Assembly: GCA_011369465.1 (NCBI GenBank)
Contig: DRQG01000071.1
Span: 1 to 51,518 of the forward strand
Reading direction: 5' to 3'
DNA length: 51,518 nt
Source: Caldithrix abyssi
GTDB lineage: Bacteria > Calditrichota > Calditrichia > Calditrichales > Calditrichaceae
This document shows, piece after piece, positions 42,367 through 50,186 of the stretch. How positions within the stretch are numbered: the stretch's first letter is position 1; each line of letters starts with the position of its first letter. A program made the position numbers and the translations under genes. The notes beneath the pieces were generated by a model that was not told where the DNA came from, made no database searches, and saw only the letters and a program-made list of their open reading frames with translations.

Positions 42367-44067
42367 TTATTCGGTCGGGATTTTCAGCAGTACGCCGCCG
42401 GTTTCCCAGCGTTTACGAACACGAACGGTATCCGCAGAGAAATAAAACGGTTCAGCGGGTTCAAACGGTTCCAATCCCCCGTAATCGTACTTTCCGTTAT
42501 TGTTCAGGTCAATAAAAGCGTCCAAAAAATACTGCCCCGGCAGAAGCGCTTCTTTATAAAATTTGCCGGGCTTGTTCAGATGCAAAGTAATTGGCAAATC
42601 TTCCTGCCCGGATTTGCGAATGTGCAGAACAACCGGCGCCGCCTGAGCGCCTTCCCAAACCACCTGCCCGGCAATTTCACCCAATTCCCGGTTAGATATG
42701 ACCGTGAAGGAATGCCGGATAGTGGTATCCTGCGCCGCGGTTCTCCATAAATCCCTGACCCGGCCGAGCTTCAGAATTGCCATATAAAGCGAATCCGTTT
42801 TTAATGGAGCCGAGGGAACAAATTCCGCTTTAAGCGCGCTTATAGGGTGCCAGTCCCCTTCCACCGTGTCCCCCGTTGATAAACGTAATACAAAACTGCT
42901 GTCAACCGTTGCCCAATCCGCGGCCACGGAGAATTCCGCCCGGACGCTTGTTTCCGGATGAATGTTTTGTGCGCTGTCCGCCGGCGTCAATTCCTTTAAA
43001 CGGAAGCGAGTGGTGTCCCTTCGGGTAGAGGCCGGGATAACCCGCCGCCCGGGATTGGGATTCATATTTCCGTTAAAATCTTTTAGAATAAGCGGTTGGA
43101 TGCGGTAATAGGCAGCGGAGTCCATTTTTTGCGTAAATACCCAAACATTGTTTTCCTCTTCTTCGTCCTTGTACCAGCCCAGCACAGTTAATGATTTTCC
43201 TGTAAGGCTATCAGTAAGGAGAATAAAAGACGAATCGGGCAAAACGACCGGCTCGCTGAAACGCAAATTGATGGTACGGTTATTCACGGCCCGAGCCCCA
43301 ACCAGATCCGGAGGCACCGTATCCCGTTTGCTCAGGTGGAAATCAACAAAGTTTACCGCCAGGCGTGATGAATCAATTCGTACATCACGATACGGTATGC
43401 CGATCCGTTCATACCGGGAATCGTAAAGCATGTTGTTATTCAAATCCTCAACCGCAAAAATCCTGTACCGGCCCTCTTTTAAAAAATTGAGATGAAAAGC
43501 GCCGGATTTGCCCGTTTGCGATACATAAAGCGGTTGCCGTTTCCGGGGATCAATGTCCGTCGTATCGTGCAAAAGATAAGCGAACGCCGAGGCTGTTTGC
43601 TCGTTGGACAAATCATAAATAGTTCCGCTGATGCTGCCATGATCAATTTTAAACCCCGTTGAAAAAGCAAACGAATGGCTGTTTTTCATTTTGTTGCCAT
43701 GTTCATCCGTGGTGCCGGCGCCAACGGTAACCACATAGGTTTGCTCCTGCCGCAGCGTATCCCGAATCAACAAGCGCACCACTTCCGCCGACTGCCATTC
43801 GATTTCGAACCGCAAAGGCGGCGAGACAAACAGACTTTGCTTAAATGTTCCCTCCGGAACCGGTTCGGAAAATTCGATTTCGATATATTCCAGAAGCGTA
43901 TCCACGGCAACAGAATCCTGGGCGGGAAAGCTGCGCAACACCTCGGGCCCTGTTTTATCTTCGGGGCCTCCGCCCGGCGCACCGCGGGTAGCGCAACCCG
44001 TAACTATAGCGGCCAGTAAAATGGAAGCAAATAGGATCAGATGTTTTATGTCGAGGTTGTTTTTCAT
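42367..44067 (-). CDS. Lipoprotein with N-terminal Ig-like (Big_5/SbsA-type) domain
   Basis: 566 residues. A lipoprotein signal peptide ends VTGC with Cys25, followed by the glycine/proline-rich ATRGAPGGGPEDKTGP. An SbsA-type Ig-like domain follows at about 38-140 (ETV-like pattern: PAQDSVAVDTLLEYIEIEFS, then TYVVTVGAGTTDEHGN). Prealbumin-like segments are seen near 145-250 (ISGTIYDL; DLNNNMLYDSRYE) and again at the C-terminus (DLNNNGKYDYGG). A second Ig-like part lies near 350-450. This domain set is common in FCB outer-membrane lipoproteins of unknown function. It is divergent from the gene at 44220. Confidence 0.85.
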   Translation of the reverse strand: MKNNLDIKHLILFASILLAAIVTGCATRGAPGGGPEDKTGPEVLRSFPAQDSVAVDTLLEYIEIEFSEPVPEGTFKQSLFVSPPLRFEIEWQSAEVVRLLIRDTLRQEQTYVVTVGAGTTDEHGNKMKNSHSFAFSTGFKIDHGSISGTIYDLSNEQTASAFAYLLHDTTDIDPRKRQPLYVSQTGKSGAFHLNFLKEGRYRIFAVEDLNNNMLYDSRYERIGIPYRDVRIDSSRLAVNFVDFHLSKRDTVPPDLVGARAVNNRTINLRFSEPVVLPDSSFILLTDSLTGKSLTVLGWYKDEEEENNVWVFTQKMDSAAYYRIQPLILKDFNGNMNPNPGRRVIPASTRRDTTRFRLKELTPADSAQNIHPETSVRAEFSVAADWATVDSSFVLRLSTGDTVEGDWHPISALKAEFVPSAPLKTDSLYMAILKLGRVRDLWRTAAQDTTIRHSFTVISNRELGEIAGQVVWEGAQAAPVVLHIRKSGQEDLPITLHLNKPGKFYKEALLPGQYFLDAFIDLNNNGKYDYGGLEPFEPAEPFYFSADTVRVRKRWETGGVLLKIPTE

Positions 44068-44121
44068 CGCTTTATTAATTTCGCATATATTTGCATTTGT
44101 TTCAACTGATAAACAATTTTA

Positions 44122-44150
44122 TTGACAGAATTGTTTTTACGGAGAATAAT
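44122..44150 (+). promoter_or_regulatory. Sigma70-type promoter of the 143-aa protein gene
   Basis: TTGACA (44122-44127), a 17-bp spacer and AATAAT (44145-44150) form a strong promoter. The transcript should start near 44157, about 63 nt before the ATG at 44220. Confidence 0.75.
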
Positions 44151-44219
44151 TGGGATATTTAGAAAAATAAAATATCATCCTAATAGAATCCGGTTAAAAT
44201 ATGCTACAGGAGAAGCGCT

Positions 44220-44651
44220 ATGAAAATAGTTTGGCAAATAGGTCTTTTGTCCTTTTTGCTCATCGGATCGGCCGCTGCTCAGAAACAAGAAGATACGGCG
44301 GAGTTTTTATCTTCTTTTTTAGAAGGCCGTTACGAGGTCATCGGGCGCTGGCCGGAAAGCGATTCGCTGTATGCCGGCAGTGTCGCCATTCGCAATATCG
44401 AAGGTCGGCTGCAAATGATCCGCAATATTAACGGTCATACCACTACCTGCACAGCCCGGATCGAACCGGCCGCTATGGCTGAGACACAGGTACTACGCGC
44501 CCGTTTTTCCGTTAACGGTATGTATTACGAAGCCACCTATCTCATTCATTCCGATCTGGACAACTACGCCCGTTTGAGCGGTTATGTGTATCAAAAGGGG
44601 AAACAAACAAAAAGGCCGGGATTGGAAGCTTTGTTTATCAAATTGGATTAA
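44220..44651 (+). CDS. Small exported protein of unknown function
   Basis: 143 residues with a clear signal peptide (about 1-20, ending GSAAAQ) and a mature part of about 123 residues. The mature protein looks like a small beta barrel or sandwich: alternating polar and hydrophobic strands such as RYEVIGRW, VAIRNIEGRLQMIRNI and ATYLIHSDLDNYARLSGYVY. A single Cys (TTTCTAR) is present. ACAGGAGAAGCGCT precedes the ATG and a good promoter lies at 44122. It is one of few plus-strand genes. I do not recognise the family. Confidence 0.85.
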   Translation: MKIVWQIGLLSFLLIGSAAAQKQEDTAEFLSSFLEGRYEVIGRWPESDSLYAGSVAIRNIEGRLQMIRNINGHTTTCTARIEPAAMAETQVLRARFSVNGMYYEATYLIHSDLDNYARLSGYVYQKGKQTKRPGLEALFIKLD

Positions 44652-44659
44652 AATATGGC

Positions 44660-44790
44660 CTGATGTGCCTTTCGGCTATGCTCAGGGTTCGGAGGCTGAG
44701 CCTTGCCTGTCCCGATGTGTCGGGATCGAAGCGTACACCGACAAGCGTTTCATTCAATTCCGACAAATCGGGACTCAGGGAACGTGGAAG
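44660..44790. repeat. Degenerate dispersed repeat of the TCGGGA/GCTCAGG type
   Basis: Between the 143-aa gene and the rplS terminator, fragments of the same family as at 33205-33525 are seen: TTCGGCTATGCTCAGG, GGAGGCTGAG, the palindrome TCCCGA-TGTG-TCGGGA (44710-44725) and CCGA-CAAA-TCGG (44760-44771). Order and spacing resemble 33260-33355. No gene is supported here. Confidence 0.65.
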
Positions 44791-44838
44791 TGAAACGTCG
44801 TTGTTCCTTCTACTTCCTTTATTCCCTGCAAAAACAAA

Positions 44839-44860
44839 AAAACCGCCTTGCGGCGGTTTT
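44839..44860 (-). terminator. Intrinsic terminator of the ffh-rplS operon
   Basis: The stem AAAACCGCC (44839-44847) pairs with GGCGGTTTT (44852-44860) around a 4-nt loop. A T-run follows on the minus strand. It lies immediately after the rplS stop at 44864. Confidence 0.92.
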
Positions 44861-44863
44861 GAA

Positions 44864-45205
44864 TTACTTCAGTTCTTTAATTCGTGCGGCTTTACCGCGC
44901 AGTTCGCGCAGGTAATACAACTTGGCCCGGCGCACCTTCCCGCGGCGTTTTAATTCAATTTTGGCCAAACGCGGGGAATGCAAAGGGAAAACCCGTTCCA
45001 CCCCGATACCGTTGGATATTTTACGCACCGTGAAGGTCTCGTTAATTCCGCCGCCTTTGCGTTTAATACAAACGCCTTCAAAAACCTGAATACGCTCTTT
45101 GTCGCCTTCGATAACGCGCACGTGCACGGCCAATGTATCGCCGGGGCGGAATTGCGGAATATCCGTGCGCAATTGATTTGCTGTAACTGTGTGTAATACG
45201 TCCAT
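44864..45205 (-). CDS. rplS: Ribosomal protein bL19
   Basis: Large-subunit protein at the 30S-50S interface. The 113-residue length is typical. Family motifs are [13 protein letters not shown] (19-31), [12 protein letters not shown] (42-53), [17 protein letters not shown] (58-74) and [20 protein letters not shown] near the end. It is the last gene of the ffh-rpsP-khpA-rimM-trmD-rplS operon, 18 bp after trmD, and is directly followed by a terminator. Confidence 0.97.
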   Translation of the reverse strand: MDVLHTVTANQLRTDIPQFRPGDTLAVHVRVIEGDKERIQVFEGVCIKRKGGGINETFTVRKISNGIGVERVFPLHSPRLAKIELKRRGKVRRAKLYYLRELRGKAARIKELK

Positions 45206-45223
45206 AATTGTACTCGCCTGTTT

Positions 45224-45925
45224 TTATTTATTGATTTTAATATATTTTTCGTACAAATCGGGCCGGCGCTTACGGGTCAGGTCTTCCCGCTGGCGCAGGC
45301 GCCATTGTTCAATTTTTTTATGATCCCCCGAGGTTAACACCTGCGGTACTTTCACTCCTCTGAATTCTGCCGGACGCGTATAATACGGTGCGTCCAGAAG
45401 ATCGTCGGAAAAGGAATCGGTCCAGGCCGAATCAATATCCTTGATCACACCGGGCTGCAGCCGTACCAGCGCATCCACCAGGACCAAAGCGGCAATTTCG
45501 CCGGAGCTCAAAATATAGTCGCCGATAGATACTTCTTCAATTTTGTAGAAATCGTGTACCCGTTCGTCAATGCCTTTGTAGTGCCCGCAAATTATGACCA
45601 GATGTCCGGCCAAACTGTACCGGGTTACCAGGCTTTGCGTAAGCGTTGTACCCCGTGGCGAAGGCAGCACGATCTGCGCTTCATCTGCATTATGTTCCGT
45701 AAACAGCACATCCAGCGCCCGCACAATCGGTTCTACTTTAAGCACCATCCCCGGCCCGCCGCCGTAGGGATAATCGTCTATTGTTTTGTGCTTATCGTCC
45801 GTGTAATCCCTTAAATTGTGCACAACAATTTGCACGGCGCCTTTTTGCCGGCCTATTTTAATGATGCTCTCGTTCAGCGGGCCTTCCACAATTTTTGGAA
45901 ACCCGGTGAGGATATCAATTCTCAT
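45224..45925 (-). CDS. trmD: tRNA (guanine-37-N1)-methyltransferase
   Basis: SAM-dependent SPOUT methyltransferase protecting against frameshifts by methylating G37. The 233 residues show PYGGGPGM (53-60), GHYKGIDERV (114-123) and GDYILSSGE (135-143), which form the trefoil-knot SAM site, and the DSFSDDLLDAPYYTRP segment (170-185) with the catalytic Asp region. The start overlaps the rimM stop by 4 bp (ATGA), indicating coupled translation. Confidence 0.97.
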   Translation of the reverse strand: MRIDILTGFPKIVEGPLNESIIKIGRQKGAVQIVVHNLRDYTDDKHKTIDDYPYGGGPGMVLKVEPIVRALDVLFTEHNADEAQIVLPSPRGTTLTQSLVTRYSLAGHLVIICGHYKGIDERVHDFYKIEEVSIGDYILSSGEIAALVLVDALVRLQPGVIKDIDSAWTDSFSDDLLDAPYYTRPAEFRGVKVPQVLTSGDHKKIEQWRLRQREDLTRKRRPDLYEKYIKINK

Positions 45926-46437
45926 TTCAAAGATCGTCCGTCAAAAAGACCTTCCATTTCCCGAATTATCATTCGGCCGGATTGCGTATCGATGCTTAGA
46001 ATCACATCTTTGATGGCCGGGATCAAATATTCCCGACCGTCATCCCCGCGCACCACATATACGTCGTTGGCCGGATAGTTTTCCACGGCCGTAATCACGC
46101 CGAGCCGTTGTCCGGATTCATTCTCGGCAACCAGCCCGATCAGGTCGTGGATATAGTAAGCATCCTCTTCCAGCGGCGTCAGATCATCCTGCTCAATATA
46201 CAGCTCACGATTGCGCAGTTTCTCGGCATCGTTGCGGGAGTGCAGGTCCGTAAATTTAATATAAACAAAATGCCCGGTCAGGCGCACTGCCTCTACCGAC
46301 CAAGCCTGCCAGCGATCATCCTCTTTTATATACAGTTGCCTAAGTTCTTTAAAGTGCTCCGGAAAGGAACTGATAATTTCGGCTTTTACTTCCCCTTTAA
46401 TGCCCTGCGGCCTGAGCACCCTGCCTACCAGAAACAT
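45922..46437 (-). CDS. rimM: Ribosome maturation factor RimM
   Basis: 16S processing factor binding S19. The 171 residues begin with LVGRVLRPQGIKGEVK (3-18), the RimM N-domain signature. The PRC-barrel domain starts near YYIHDLIGL (93-101) and includes YLIPAIKDVILSID. No Shine-Dalgarno sequence is visible on the minus strand before the ATG; instead TACCTCCT, an anti-SD-like sequence, lies 10-17 nt upstream. Initiation may depend on coupling to the upstream khpA reading frame, which ends 21 bp before. Confidence 0.95.
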   Translation of the reverse strand: MFLVGRVLRPQGIKGEVKAEIISSFPEHFKELRQLYIKEDDRWQAWSVEAVRLTGHFVYIKFTDLHSRNDAEKLRNRELYIEQDDLTPLEEDAYYIHDLIGLVAENESGQRLGVITAVENYPANDVYVVRGDDGREYLIPAIKDVILSIDTQSGRMIIREMEGLFDGRSLK

Positions 46438-46458
46438 AGGAACTGCAGGAGGTATTTT

Positions 46459-46689
46459 TTATTCAAGAATTTCCAGAACGGCACGTTTACCGGCTTTTGC
46501 GGAAGCAGCCGCCAATAAAGTACGAATCGATTTAGCCGTTTGGCCTCTTTTGCCGATCACCTTACCCAAATCGCCTTCACCAACGCGAAGCTCGTAAACG
46601 GTAACGCGTTCGCCTTCCACTTCGGTTACTTCCACTTCATCCGGTTTGTCCACCAGGTGCTTCGCGATGAATTCTACAAATTCTTTCAT
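46459..46689 (-). CDS. khpA: KH-domain RNA-binding protein KhpA
   Basis: A 76-residue single KH domain. The core motif is [18 protein letters not shown] (the GxxG loop is GKRG). KhpA proteins bind RNA, commonly sit in the rpsP-rimM operon and may work with KhpB in regulation of cell division and translation. The start at 46689 ([12 protein letters not shown]) is chosen because TTAGGAGGT lies upstream; the in-frame ATG at 46758 would add 23 unlikely residues ahead of the domain. Confidence 0.95.
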   Translation of the reverse strand: MKEFVEFIAKHLVDKPDEVEVTEVEGERVTVYELRVGEGDLGKVIGKRGQTAKSIRTLLAAASAKAGKRAVLEILE

Positions 46690-46770
46690 GTTCCCATTAC
46701 CTCCTAAGTAATACCGACTATCGCTGTACTCACTAGTTAAGAATATGAAATGGATCAATCCACACTTTAT

Positions 46771-47343
46771 TTAAGCCTGCTTCTCTTCGTCTTTGGTTTC
46801 ATCCTTTTCCGCAGTTTCGGATGCTTCCGCTTCGGCTGTCTCTGCCGCCGGTTCGGTTGTTTCTTCCGCTGTGGCTGCTTCGGCTGCGGGCTGTTCTTCC
46901 GTAACCGGTTCCGCTTCTGCAGGAGCTTCGGCCGGAGCGGCTTCTTCTTCCGCGGTTTCTTCTTTGGCTGATTTTTTAGCTTTGGCTTTTTCGGCTTCTT
47001 TAGCTGCCAAACGTTCGGCGCGTTGAGCCTGCAAGGCTTCCCATTTGGCAAACTCTTCCTGTATTTTAGCCTCGTCGGCACCGTGCTTCATTAAATCCCA
47101 TTTAAGCCACAACCCCTTGCGTTTAAATAAACTTTTTACCGTATCGGTCGGTTGGGCGCCATTTTGCAGCCAGTAAAACACACGATCTTCACGCAGTTCC
47201 ACCTTAAACGGTTTCTGCAAAGGATCGTATGTGCCCACCAGTTCTATAAAGCGGCCGTCGCGTGGAGCGCGGCTGTCGGCTGCTACGATTCGGTAGTACG
47301 GCCGTTTTTTCCGTCCCATTCGGCGTAGTCTTAACTTTACCAA
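46771..47343 (-). CDS. rpsP: Ribosomal protein bS16 with long acidic tail
   Basis: Small-subunit assembly protein. The S16 domain fills residues about 1-85 ([38 protein letters not shown]). A helical basic segment follows to about 125. The last 65 residues are almost only Ala, Glu, Pro and Thr with a few Lys. The total of 190 residues is about twice the size of the E. coli protein. Extended tails are known for S16 in Bacteroidota relatives. The tail is in a continuous frame to the stop at 46771, so it is not a frameshift artefact. The gene lies 31 bp after ffh. Confidence 0.95.
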   Translation of the reverse strand: MVKLRLRRMGRKKRPYYRIVAADSRAPRDGRFIELVGTYDPLQKPFKVELREDRVFYWLQNGAQPTDTVKSLFKRKGLWLKWDLMKHGADEAKIQEEFAKWEALQAQRAERLAAKEAEKAKAKKSAKEETAEEEAAPAEAPAEAEPVTEEQPAAEAATAEETTEPAAETAEAEASETAEKDETKDEEKQA

Positions 47344-47374
47344 ATTCCTTTCCTCCAGTCAATTTAAAATCTGA

Positions 47375-48700
47375 TCAGGCAAATCCAAAAGGCATCCGGC
47401 CGATTCCCCGGCCGCCTTTGCCCTTGAACTGCTTTAACATTTTCTTCATTTGCTGAAACTGATTCATCAGTTGATTTACGTCCTGCACGCGCGTTCCGCT
47501 GCCGGAAGCAATGCGTTTGCGCCTGCTGCCGTTCAAAATGCGCGGATTGCGTCGCTCTTCCCGCGTCATCGAATTTATGATAGCTTCCACACGCACCAGA
47601 CCGCGGTCGTCGATCTGAGCGTTGCCCAACTGCTTGCTCACTCCGGGAATCATCTTAAGCAGAGATTCCAATGAGCCCATCTTTTTTATTTGTTGAAGCT
47701 GATCCAGAAAATCTTCCAGATCAAATTCCGCTTTTTTGAGCTTCTTTTCAAGTTTTTCGGCTTTTTCTTTGTCGATGGTTTCCTGGGCTTTTTCAACCAG
47801 ACTGACCACATCGCCCATACCCAAAATCCGGGAGGCAATGCGATCGGGATGAAAGATTTCCACATCTTCGGTTTTTTCGCCAACACCGATAAACTTGATG
47901 GGCTTGCCCGTTACGCTGCGTATGGAAAGCGCGGCGCCGCCCCGGGCATCGCCATCCATTTTTGTAAGAACAACCCCGTCAAAATCCAGCTTTTCCGCAA
48001 ATTCCTTGGCAGTGTTTACCGCGTCCTGCCCGGTCATACCATCGGCCACAAACAGGATTTCGTGGGGACGTACCCGCGCCTTGATGCGGGCGCGCTCATC
48101 CATCATATTTTCATCGATATGCAGACGTCCAGCCGTATCGAGAATGATGGTATCGCAGAATTGATTGCGGGAAGCGCTGATGGCGTTAAAAGCAATCTTT
48201 ACCGGGTCGCCGGCGCCCTCGTCATACACGGGGATATTGAGACCGCGGCCCAGTATTTTGAGCTGCTCGACAGCCGCCGGTCGATAAACATCGGCAGCTA
48301 CCAGCATCGGTTTGCGCCCGCTTTTGCGCAGATGGTTGGCCAGCTTGGCGGCAAAGGTGGTTTTACCCGAACCCTGCAATCCGCAAAGCATAATAATCGT
48401 CGGCGGTATCCCGGCGGTTTTTAATTGCGCCGTGGTGTTGCCCAGCAACCGCACCAGCTCGTCGTGAACAATTTTCACGATCATCTGGCCGGGCGTAACG
48501 CTGCGCAGAACATCTTCGCCAACCGCTTTTTCCTGAACCGTCGCTATAAAGTCTTTCACGACTTTATAATTCACATCCGCTTCCAAAAGCGCCCGTCGGA
48601 TTTCCTTCAGCGAATCCGCAATGTTTTTTTCGTTAAGCTTTCCGTACCCGCGTAGCTTCCTGAACGCCGATTCCAGCTTCTGCGTTAAATCTTCTAACAT
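47375..48700 (-). CDS. ffh: Signal recognition particle protein Ffh
   Basis: SRP54 GTPase targeting membrane proteins co-translationally with 4.5S RNA and FtsY. The 441 residues show the N domain (1-88), the G domain with GLQGSGKTT (107-115), DTAGRLHID and TKMDGDARGG, and the M domain (from about 325) with the RNA-binding segment RKRIASGSGTRVQDVNQL and a methionine-rich finger. It is the first gene of the operon ffh-rpsP-khpA-rimM-trmD-rplS. The promoter at 48737-48765 fits. The ribosome-binding site before the ATG is weak. Confidence 0.97.
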   Translation of the reverse strand: MLEDLTQKLESAFRKLRGYGKLNEKNIADSLKEIRRALLEADVNYKVVKDFIATVQEKAVGEDVLRSVTPGQMIVKIVHDELVRLLGNTTAQLKTAGIPPTIIMLCGLQGSGKTTFAAKLANHLRKSGRKPMLVAADVYRPAAVEQLKILGRGLNIPVYDEGAGDPVKIAFNAISASRNQFCDTIILDTAGRLHIDENMMDERARIKARVRPHEILFVADGMTGQDAVNTAKEFAEKLDFDGVVLTKMDGDARGGAALSIRSVTGKPIKFIGVGEKTEDVEIFHPDRIASRILGMGDVVSLVEKAQETIDKEKAEKLEKKLKKAEFDLEDFLDQLQQIKKMGSLESLLKMIPGVSKQLGNAQIDDRGLVRVEAIINSMTREERRNPRILNGSRRKRIASGSGTRVQDVNQLMNQFQQMKKMLKQFKGKGGRGIGRMPFGFA

Positions 48701-48736
48701 TATACCATTTCCATAGCCGAACGATTATGACCGCTA

Positions 48737-48765
48737 AATGTACGGAATTTGCTACTCGTTATCAA
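48737..48765 (-). promoter_or_regulatory. Probable promoter of the ffh-rplS operon
   Basis: TTGATA (48765-48760), a 17-bp spacer and TACATT (48742-48737) on the minus strand match the sigma70 pattern at 5/6 and 4/6 positions. The predicted start near 48730 leaves a leader of about 30 nt before ffh. Confidence 0.55.
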
Positions 48766-48862
48766 GACCCGGAGTATTTTTTACACAATATTATTTTTTA
48801 TGTGCACTTTCTGCAAAATTGAAATCTAATGGGATAAATACCGGGAGTATTTTGTTATGGCT

Positions 48863-48964
48863 TTAAGGAACTTTAACATTAAAATGGTTATTAGCAACAG
48901 TTTTGCCATCGGTAATTTCAATATAAACCGCTAAATTTGCGGCATAATCTATACGGATATGTAA
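48863..48964 (-). pseudogene. Possible decayed coding fragment (beta-sandwich-like end)
   Basis: A stretch of 33 sense codons ends at a TAA (48863-48865) and reads like protein: DYAANLAVYIEITDGK, then TVANNHFNVKVP. An in-frame TAG precedes it, and the neighbouring frame upstream reads GIPVVTYPY, so a frameshift may have split an older gene. There is no start or ribosome-binding site. It is short enough that chance cannot be excluded. Confidence 0.3.
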
Positions 48965-49259
48965 CTACCGGTATTCCTGCGCAAGCTACTGACTATGTCC
49001 AGCAGTAATGTTTTAAATTGATAGCGCTCAAAATTTGACACAATCTGAGAGAATAACATTAAATTAACAGTGTAATATCCTGTCTTTTTAAAGACAAAGA
49101 TAATCTATCAAATATTGTCCTGTATTCCAGATTATTCAGGACGGATGTGTATTAACCCATAATTAATGGTAGGATTATTTCCATTGAGAAAACATATAGA
49201 TATGACTAAACTTAACCGCATGTTAAAATTGTATATACTTTTTTTACATAGAGGTAAAA

Positions 49260-49421
49260 ATGGTTAAATATATTCCGCGCTATTTGGAACGCGGCATTAA
49301 AGAGGATTTGCAGAAAAAAATGGTTTTTATTGCCGGGCCGCGCCAGTGCGGCAAAACCACTCTGGCCAAAAACGGTATTTTGGTAACCACGGCGGAAAAA
49401 TTTTTAGAAAAATTGAGTTGA
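49260..49421 (+). pseudogene. Remnant of an AAA_14/DUF4143-type ATPase with internal deletion
   Basis: A 53-codon frame starts after TAGAGGT with ATG at 49260. Residues 1-38 read as the N-terminus of an AAA_14 (DUF4143-associated) ATPase: IPRYLERGIKEDL, then the P-loop FIAGPRQCGKTTLAK. Residues 39-53 (NGILVTTAEKFLEKLS including the junction) look like the extreme C-terminus of the same family. The usual protein has about 380-450 residues, so nearly the entire middle appears to be missing in frame. It still has a ribosome-binding site. Such ATPases are frequent in accessory regions and often decay. Confidence 0.7.
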
Positions 49422-49611
49422 TAACCATGAAATTACATCTATTTCAAAATAAATTTCAGTTTTTTTGCGAATCATCTGCGTGTTTCCAAATAAGGCAATT
49501 TAAGCGCAACCTGGTTTCATCTTGCTGCAGCTCACTATGGCCTGAACAGGAAACTTTACCTTACTAACATCTTGGCAGAAGCGGACGGCACCTGCCAAAT
49601 TACATACTTAT

Positions 49612-50166
49612 TTACCCCCCTGCGGTTTCGTCAATCCGCCGCCATGTAACCCTATCGCCAATCTTGATTTCATAGCGATCCGTAAATCCGGCAACGGTTT
49701 CCACCACAAACTGTGCCGGTTTGCCTGAAAAGTAGGTTTGTGTGCTTTGCGGTTTGGTGTATTTGTGGATTTGCACAATTTCCTTTTTTGCATTAACGAA
49801 AATCATATCCAGCGAGAGCGGGGTGTTTTTCATCCAGAAGGCCTGCGGCCCTTCCTGTTCAAAAATAAAAAGCATGCCCTGATTTTCGGCCAGATCGCGC
49901 CGGAACATCAAACCTTTGGAACGGCTGTAATCGTCTTGCGCAATTTCAATAAGCAGATTGGCTTTAACCGTTCCATCCTTCCCTATAAATTGAAGTTCAC
50001 CCCCGGGCAGTGTTTTAGGTTCCGACTTCACCATGCCTTGCCGGATGCCGGAATTCTTTTTAGGATAGAGCCACATTATCATCAGCATAGCTATAACCAA
50101 AAGCAGTATGAAAGCCAGCCAGGTATTGGCCTGCTTTGTCTTTTTGGGATTCTTTTTATTGGCCAT
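49612..50166 (-). CDS. DUF192 family protein with N-terminal membrane anchor
   Basis: 184 residues. A Lys-rich N-terminus is followed by one membrane helix (about 16-34, LAFILLLVIAMLMIMWLYP), which acts as signal anchor or uncleaved signal, placing the DUF192 domain (about 58-178) outside the cytoplasm. Family hallmarks are RSKGLMFRRDL, FIFEQEGPQAFWMKNT and PLSLDMIFVNAKKEIVQIH. The molecular function of DUF192 is not established. It lies 20 bp after the dehydrogenase gene and is probably cotranscribed. Confidence 0.9.
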   Translation of the reverse strand: MANKKNPKKTKQANTWLAFILLLVIAMLMIMWLYPKKNSGIRQGMVKSEPKTLPGGELQFIGKDGTVKANLLIEIAQDDYSRSKGLMFRRDLAENQGMLFIFEQEGPQAFWMKNTPLSLDMIFVNAKKEIVQIHKYTKPQSTQTYFSGKPAQFVVETVAGFTDRYEIKIGDRVTWRRIDETAGG

Positions 50167-50186
50167 ATTTTTAGATATCCTGTAGT

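Larger units (their letters stand above)
48701..49259. other. 559-bp AT-rich intergenic region with decayed sequence
   Basis: Holds the ffh promoter (48737-48765), a likely decayed coding fragment on the minus strand (48863-48964) and about 240 bp with small inverted repeats: GTCTTT-TT-AAAGAC near 49083 and GTCCTG (49117-49122)/CAGGAC (49137-49142). No intact gene is visible. Confidence 0.7.

Noticed and set aside
46750-47081. Cys/Gly/Phe-rich and Lys/Pro-rich frames over the rpsP tail
   Set aside because: They are other-frame readings of the repetitive acidic S16 tail and share no start signals.
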